Positions 6,734 to 10,195 of a stretch of 10,195 nucleotides of DNA are shown here, piece after piece. The DNA is from an uncultured Corynebacterium sp. GTDB taxonomy: Bacteria > Actinomycetota > Actinomycetes > Mycobacteriales > Mycobacteriaceae. The position numbers were made by a program, and so were the translations under genes. Position 1 is the first letter of the stretch. Every line of letters starts with the position of its first letter. Location of the stretch: NCBI GenBank assembly GCA_915275065.1, contig CAJZGD010000080.1:1-10195 (forward strand), in the 5' to 3' direction. A model generated the notes under the pieces. The model was not told the DNA's origin, ran no database searches, and saw nothing but the letters and a program-made list of their open reading frames with translations.

Positions 6734-6833
6734 GGTTTCCCGTACTGGGGTTCACAACAGTTGGGAAACAGCAGCTCATGTGGCTGCTAGCAGCATGTAG
6801 TGTGGACTGAAATAGTATCAAGGAGTAGTTCCT
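6734..6833 (+). promoter_or_regulatory. Folded 5' leader of rpsO, candidate S15 autoregulatory element
   Basis: Two hairpins abut. The first pairs GTTTCCC (6735-6741) perfectly with GGGAAAC (6763-6769), continued inside by ACTG (6744-6747) with CAGT (6758-6761) and a possible G6742-U6762 wobble, closing a 10-nt loop. The second pairs AGCAGC (6770-6775) perfectly with GCTGCT (6783-6788) around a 7-nt loop and begins on the base after the first ends, so they could stack. A third copy, AGCAGC at 6789-6794, permits an alternative: GCTG (6783-6786) with CAGC (6791-6794) plus CAT (6777-6779) with ATG (6795-6797). AAGGAG at 6820-6825 lies downstream of all of these. rpsO leaders that bind S15 are known in several phyla with unrelated folds. 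The pairing is seen in the sequence; S15 binding is inferred. Confidence 0.55.
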
Positions 6834-7103
6834 ATGGCGTTGACCGCCGAGCAGAAGAAAGCAATCCTAGCCGAGTATGGTCTTCACGAGACCGACACCG
6901 GTTCCCCCGAAGCACAGGTGGCATTGTTGACCTCCCGGATCAACGCCCTGACCGAACACCTGAAGTTCCACAAGCATGACCACCACTCCCGTCGTGGCCT
7001 GCTGTTGCTGGTGGGTCGCCGCCGTGGGTTGCTGAAGTACCTGGCCGCCAATAATGTGGACCGGTACCGTGACCTGATTTCCCGCCTGGGGTTGCGTCGC
7101 TAA
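6834..7103 (+). CDS. rpsO: 30S ribosomal protein S15
   Basis: An 89-residue protein, the universal length for bacterial S15, which binds the h20-h21-h22 junction of 16S rRNA early in assembly of the central domain and contacts 23S rRNA in an intersubunit bridge. The signature is complete: TGSPEAQVALLTSRI, then HLKFHKHDHHSRRGLLLLVGRRR and LLKYL. ATG 6834 is preceded by AAGGAG (6820-6825) with 8-nt spacing. The gene stands alone between its own extended -10 promoter and a strong terminator, although read-through from ribF and the nucleoside hydrolase gene is possible because no terminator separates them. Its codons favour C in the third position more than the pptH-pptT genes do, as expected of a highly expressed gene. 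Confidence 0.98.
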   Translation: MALTAEQKKAILAEYGLHETDTGSPEAQVALLTSRINALTEHLKFHKHDHHSRRGLLLLVGRRRGLLKYLAANNVDRYRDLISRLGLRR

Positions 7104-7120
7104 GCATTAACCGTGCCTTG

Positions 7121-7166
7121 CGCCCTTTGCCGCTAACAAGTGGTGAAGGGCGTTTTTGTTATTTCT
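7121..7166 (+). terminator. Intrinsic terminator after rpsO
   Basis: CGCCCTT (7121-7127) pairs with AAGGGCG (7146-7152). The helix continues inward through T7128-G7145, G7129-T7144, C-G, C-G, G-T, C-G and T7134-A7139 to an AACA loop, giving about 14 pairs. It is followed at once by TTTTTGTTATTTCTT (7152-7166 region), a textbook U-tract. It begins 17 bp after the rpsO stop and should separate rpsO from pnp transcription. Confidence 0.9.
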
Positions 7167-7196
7167 TGAACCCGCAGGCAAAAGCATAAAAGCAAA

Positions 7197-7225
7197 TTCC
7201 ATAGCTGTTGCGGCTATGTTATGAT
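7197..7225 (+). promoter_or_regulatory. Probable pnp promoter
   Basis: TATGAT at 7220-7225 preceded by TGT (7217-7219) makes an extended -10. TTCCAT at 7197-7202 lies 17 bp upstream and is a poor -35. The start would be near 7232, leaving an untranslated leader of about 89 nt before the pnp ATG at 7321. That leader can form a small hairpin, GGCGG (7270-7274) with CCGTC (7284-7288), and opens with alternating T- and A-rich runs. PNPase controls its own mRNA in enterobacteria; nothing specific to that mechanism is recognisable here. Confidence 0.5.
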
Positions 7226-7320
7226 CTTCATCGTTGTGTTTTTCCAAAAAATCGAAATCAATCTTGACAGGCGGCACCGATGACCGTCGCAGCCACGACA
7301 ATACAGAGGAGACGTGTGCT

Positions 7321-9597
7321 ATGAGCAATAAGAACACCAGGAAAGCAATTTCTTATAACGAGGATACCGAATTTGGTATTACCGAAGCCACCGTCACCGT
7401 CGACAATGGTGACTTTGGTTCCCGCACTATCCGGTTTGAAACGGGACAATTAGCCCGCCAAGCAGGCGGTTCCGTCACCACTTACCTAGACGAAGACACC
7501 ATGCTGCTGTCCACCGTCACAGCCTCGAAACAACCCCGGGAAGGATTCGATTTTTTCCCACTGACCGTAGACGTGGAAGAACGCATGTATGCTGCGGGGC
7601 GGATCCCTGGATCATTCTTCCGGCGGGAAGGACGACCGTCGACCGAAGCCATTCTTGCCTGCCGACTTATCGACCGTCCATTGCGCCCAACCTTTGTCAA
7701 AGGGCTGCGGAACGAAGTGCAAGTTGTGGTGACGGTTTTATCCATCGACCCCAAAGACATGTATGACGTGGTCGCCATTAATGGGGCATCCGCAGCAACC
7801 CAGCTTTCTGGCCTGCCAGTATCCGGCCCGGTGGGTGGTGTGCGCATGGCATTGATTGCGGACAAGAAACATCCGAAAGGGCAATGGGTGGCATTCCCCA
7901 CCCACGCGCAACACGAGGAAGCCATTTTCGAACTCGTTGTTGCCGGCCGCATTGTGGAGAAGAAAGTCGGCAAGAAAACCGTCGGCGATGTTGCCATTAT
8001 GATGGTTGAGGCCGGCGCCACCGAAGGCGTCATTGATAAAATCTCCGAAGGTAAACCCGCCCCCACCGAAGAAGTAGTTGCCGAAGGTCTGGAAGCTGCG
8101 AAACCCGTTATCGAACTCCTCTGCCTCGCCCAACGAGGTCTCGCCGACCGGGTGGCCAAAGAAACCCAAGAATTTCCCCTCTTCCCACCATACGGCGATA
8201 ACATCTACCAGGCGGTAGAGCGCAAAGCCACCAAAAAACTCCGTGACCTGCTCACCCTCAAAGACAAGCAAGAACGCGACGAAGCCACCAATGCCTACCT
8301 CGAACAGGTGGTAGATAGCCTCGTCGATAAATTCGCCGATGATCTGGGTGAAGCCGACGCCGAAAAAGAAATCCGGGCCGCCTACAGCGCCGTCATGAAG
8401 AAAATTGTGCGCCACATGATTTTGACGGAGCATTTCCGCATCGACGGCCGGGGCGTGACCGACATCCGGGACCTGGGGGTAGAAGTTGATCTGATTCCCC
8501 GCGCCCACGGCTCTTCCCTTTTCGAACGCGGCGAAACCCAAATCATGGGTGTGACCACGCTCGACATGTTGAAGATGGAACAACAAATCGATTCGCTCAC
8601 CCCCACCACCACCAAACGCTACATTCACCACTACAACTTCCCGCCCTATTCCACCGGGGAAACCGGCCGGGTTGTTTCCCCGAAACGCCGCGAAATCGGC
8701 CACGGCGCCCTGGCGGAACGCGCCCTCGTGCCCGTCATCCCCTCCCGGGAAGAATTCCCCTACGCCATCCGGCAAGTTTCCGAAGCACTCGGCTCGAACG
8801 GCTCCACCTCCATGGGCTCCGTGTGCGCATCCACCCTGTCCCTCTACAACGCCGGCGTGCCGCTCAAAGCCCCCGTCGCGGGCATCGCCATGGGCCTCGT
8901 GTCCGACGTGGTCAACGGTAAGGAACGCTATGTGGCGCTCACCGACATCCTCGGCGCCGAAGACGCATTCGGCGACATGGACTTCAAAGTTGCGGGTACC
9001 GCTGATTTCATTACCGCCCTGCAACTCGACACGAAACTCGACGGCATCCCCTCCAAAGTGCTAGCCGACGCGTTAGCGCAAGCCCGGGATGCCCGGCTCA
9101 CCATTCTCGACACCATGGCTGAAGTCATCGACATTCCCGACGAAATGAGCCAATTCGCGCCCCGCATCACCTCGGTGAAAGTGCCAGTATCGAAGATCGG
9201 TGAGGTCATCGGCCCGAAGGGCAAAACCATTAACCAAATCACCGAAGAAACCGGCGCCGAAGTGTCCATCGAAGAAGACGGCACCGTATACATCTCCGCA
9301 ACCTCCGGTGAAGCCGCCGACGCTGCGATTGAAAAAATCAACGCTATCGCCAACCCCCAACTACCGAAAGTAGGGGAGCGGTTCCTGGGCAGCGTCGTCA
9401 AAACCACCCCATTCGGCGCGTTCGTCTCCCTGTTGCCCGGCCGCGACGGCCTGGTGCACATCTCCAAACTAGGCGGCGGCAAACGCGTCGAAAAAGTCGA
9501 AGACGTTGTCAACGTTGGCGACAAGATCGAGGTGGAAATCCTCGACATCGACAACCGTGGCAAAATCTCCCTAGGACTCAGCGGCGATAGCATCTAA
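7321..9597 (+). CDS. pnp: Polyribonucleotide nucleotidyltransferase (PNPase/GpsI)
   Basis: Phosphorolytic 3'-to-5' exoribonuclease that releases nucleoside diphosphates and can add tails in reverse; it acts as a trimer. The product has 758 residues. Order: first RNase PH domain (roughly 10-150, with FFPLTVDVEERMYAAGRIPGSFFRREGRPS), a helical linker, second RNase PH domain from about 371 (HFRIDGRG), with catalytic aspartates D548 and D554 in EDAFGDMD matching E. coli D486 and D492. Next come a KH domain (from 621, IGPKGK at 630-635) and an S1 domain (from about 684, FGAFVSLLPGRDGLVHISKL) that runs almost to the C terminus. The ATG at 7321 is chosen because GAGGAGA (7306-7312) lies 8 nt upstream and corynebacterial GpsI proteins begin a similar distance before EDTEFG; the open frame back to 7234 lies in the leader. 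The coding strand is rich in C and A, unlike pptH-pptT. Confidence 0.98.
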   Translation: MSNKNTRKAISYNEDTEFGITEATVTVDNGDFGSRTIRFETGQLARQAGGSVTTYLDEDTMLLSTVTASKQPREGFDFFPLTVDVEERMYAAGRIPGSFFRREGRPSTEAILACRLIDRPLRPTFVKGLRNEVQVVVTVLSIDPKDMYDVVAINGASAATQLSGLPVSGPVGGVRMALIADKKHPKGQWVAFPTHAQHEEAIFELVVAGRIVEKKVGKKTVGDVAIMMVEAGATEGVIDKISEGKPAPTEEVVAEGLEAAKPVIELLCLAQRGLADRVAKETQEFPLFPPYGDNIYQAVERKATKKLRDLLTLKDKQERDEATNAYLEQVVDSLVDKFADDLGEADAEKEIRAAYSAVMKKIVRHMILTEHFRIDGRGVTDIRDLGVEVDLIPRAHGSSLFERGETQIMGVTTLDMLKMEQQIDSLTPTTTKRYIHHYNFPPYSTGETGRVVSPKRREIGHGALAERALVPVIPSREEFPYAIRQVSEALGSNGSTSMGSVCASTLSLYNAGVPLKAPVAGIAMGLVSDVVNGKERYVALTDILGAEDAFGDMDFKVAGTADFITALQLDTKLDGIPSKVLADALAQARDARLTILDTMAEVIDIPDEMSQFAPRITSVKVPVSKIGEVIGPKGKTINQITEETGAEVSIEEDGTVYISATSGEAADAAIEKINAIANPQLPKVGERFLGSVVKTTPFGAFVSLLPGRDGLVHISKLGGGKRVEKVEDVVNVGDKIEVEILDIDNRGKISLGLSGDSI

Positions 9598-9618
9598 CCT
9601 GAAACACCGCATAACACA

Positions 9619-9650
9619 AGCCCATCACCCACCAGGTGGTGGGCTCATTC
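9619..9650 (+). terminator. Stem-loop after pnp, possible weak terminator
   Basis: AGCCCATCACC (9619-9629) pairs with GGTGGTGGGCT (9635-9645) in 11 pairs with one G-T wobble and a CACCA loop. It begins 22 bp after the pnp stop. It is followed by CATTCTGATGG rather than a T-run, so termination may be weak or Rho-assisted, or the hairpin may simply protect the mRNA 3' end. Confidence 0.55.
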
Positions 9651-9673
9651 TGATGGTGACTTTCCTTCTGCAC

Positions 9674-9679
9674 TAGACT
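9674..9679 (+). promoter_or_regulatory. Candidate -10 of a dapB promoter
   Basis: TAGACT has the same sequence as the proposed truB -10 and would start transcription near 9686, about 41 nt before the dapB ATG. The region 17 bp upstream (TGATGG, 9651-9656) is a poor -35 and there is no extended TGn, so the call is tentative. A separate promoter is plausible because a stem-loop separates pnp from dapB. Confidence 0.35.
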
Positions 9680-9726
9680 GCTATTGCGAAACAAATATCG
9701 TCGAAAAGCATGACAAGGAGAACCCC

Positions 9727-10195
9727 ATGACCATCAAAGTAGGCGTCCTAGGAGCACAAGGCCGAGTCGGACAAGCGGTAGTCGCCGGAGTGACCGCCGC
9801 AGACGACCTAGAACTCGTCGCCCAAATCGACCGCGACGACACCCTCCAAACGCTTATCGACGCCCAGGCGGACGTTATCGTCGACTTCACCACCCCCAAC
9901 GTTGTCATGGACAACCTCGAATTCTGCCTCACCCACGGCATTCACTGCGTGGTCGGCACCACCGGATTCACCCCCGAACGCCTCACCCAAGTCGAAGCCT
10001 GGGCCACCAGCAACAACACCAACTGCCTCATCGCCCCCAACTTCGCCATCTCCGCGGTCCTCACCATGCAATTCGCCAAACAGGCTGCCCGCTTCTTCGA
10101 CTCCGCCGAAGTCGTCGAATACCACCACCCCAACAAACTCGATGCACCCAGCGGCACCGCCATCCACACCGCCGAAGGCATCGCCGCCGCCCGGC
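9727..10195 (+). CDS. dapB: 4-hydroxy-tetrahydrodipicolinate reductase, 3'-truncated by window edge
   Basis: Reduces 4-hydroxy-tetrahydrodipicolinate with NAD(P)H in the pathway to meso-diaminopimelate and lysine, supplying both peptidoglycan cross-links and an amino acid. The first 156 residues are in the window; complete enzymes have about 245-270. Visible motifs: the Rossmann dinucleotide loop VGVLGAQGRVG (residues 5-15), VDFTTP, VGTTGF, APNFAIS, and the catalytic block EYHHPNKLDAPSGTA, with the proton-donor His pair and the substrate-binding Lys and SGT. The ATG at 9727 has a strong ribosome binding site, AAGGAGA at 9715-9721, with 5-nt spacing, and gives the usual short N terminus. Synonymous codons are strikingly C- and A-rich. 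The frame stays open to the right edge, so this is a window truncation and not a broken gene. Confidence 0.97.
   Translation, partial: MTIKVGVLGAQGRVGQAVVAGVTAADDLELVAQIDRDDTLQTLIDAQADVIVDFTTPNVVMDNLEFCLTHGIHCVVGTTGFTPERLTQVEAWATSNNTNCLIAPNFAISAVLTMQFAKQAARFFDSAEVVEYHHPNKLDAPSGTAIHTAEGIAAAR

Noticed and set aside
7264..7269. Consensus -35 hexamer TTGACA in the pnp leader
   Set aside because: No TAnnnT element lies 16-19 bp downstream; the sequence there is TCGCAGC, so it is not a working promoter by inspection.
7234..7320. N-terminal extension of pnp to a GTG at 7234
   Set aside because: It begins at about the predicted transcription start, lacks a ribosome binding site, and the ATG at 7321 has a good one and the expected N terminus.
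7738..9024. Long minus-strand open frame (428 codons) opposite pnp
   Set aside because: The translation is glycine-, phenylalanine- and histidine-rich low-complexity sequence typical of the antisense of a codon-biased gene, and the + strand encodes an unmistakable PNPase throughout.

Overview
The window is a stretch of actinobacterial housekeeping chromosome, most probably from a Corynebacterium species. Four things support this: the GpsI/PNPase sequence is of corynebacterial type; a PptT-type phosphopantetheinyl transferase lies directly beside a PptH-type phosphoesterase; the order nrnA-dinF ... pptH-pptT-truB ... ribF ... rpsO-pnp ... dapB is a condensed version of the Mycobacterium tuberculosis order Rv2837c to Rv2773c; and promoters are of TAnnnT / TGn-TAnnnT type, some apparently giving leaderless transcripts. 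GC content looks moderate, which suits a coryneform better than a mycobacterium. I do not assign a species. I see no mobile elements, CRISPR, tRNA or rRNA.

Region 1 (1-2145, + strand): the 3' part of an nrnA/cnpB-type DHH phosphoesterase gene, cut by the window edge, joined by a one-base stop/start overlap to a DinF-type MATE transporter. Region 2 (2146-3836, + strand): a 232-bp non-coding gap with no clear terminator or promoter, then pptH overlapping pptT by 8 bp. These two enzymes remove and add 4'-phosphopantetheine on carrier proteins. Region 3 (3839-4747, - strand): truB, the only minus-strand gene. It converges on pptT with 2 bp between stop codons and diverges from ribF across 48 bp that appears to hold two leaderless promoters. 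Region 4 (4796-6714, + strand): ribF and a nucleoside hydrolase gene as a two-gene operon. Region 5 (6715-7166): rpsO with its own extended -10 promoter, a folded leader of about 100 nt and a strong intrinsic terminator. Region 6 (7167-9645): pnp/gpsI with its own promoter, ending at a hairpin. Region 7 (9727-10195): the 5' half of dapB, cut by the window edge.

The common theme is RNA processing and translation (nanoRNA/cyclic dinucleotide hydrolysis, tRNA pseudouridine 55, ribosomal protein S15, PNPase), interleaved with cofactor metabolism (phosphopantetheine, FMN/FAD), nucleoside salvage and lysine/diaminopimelate synthesis. Nothing here is a clearly new system. The points most worth a second look are the folded rpsO leader, the back-to-back leaderless promoters between truB and ribF, the apparent single-gene inversion of truB, the overlapping pptH-pptT pair, and a strand-composition switch that does not follow gene direction.
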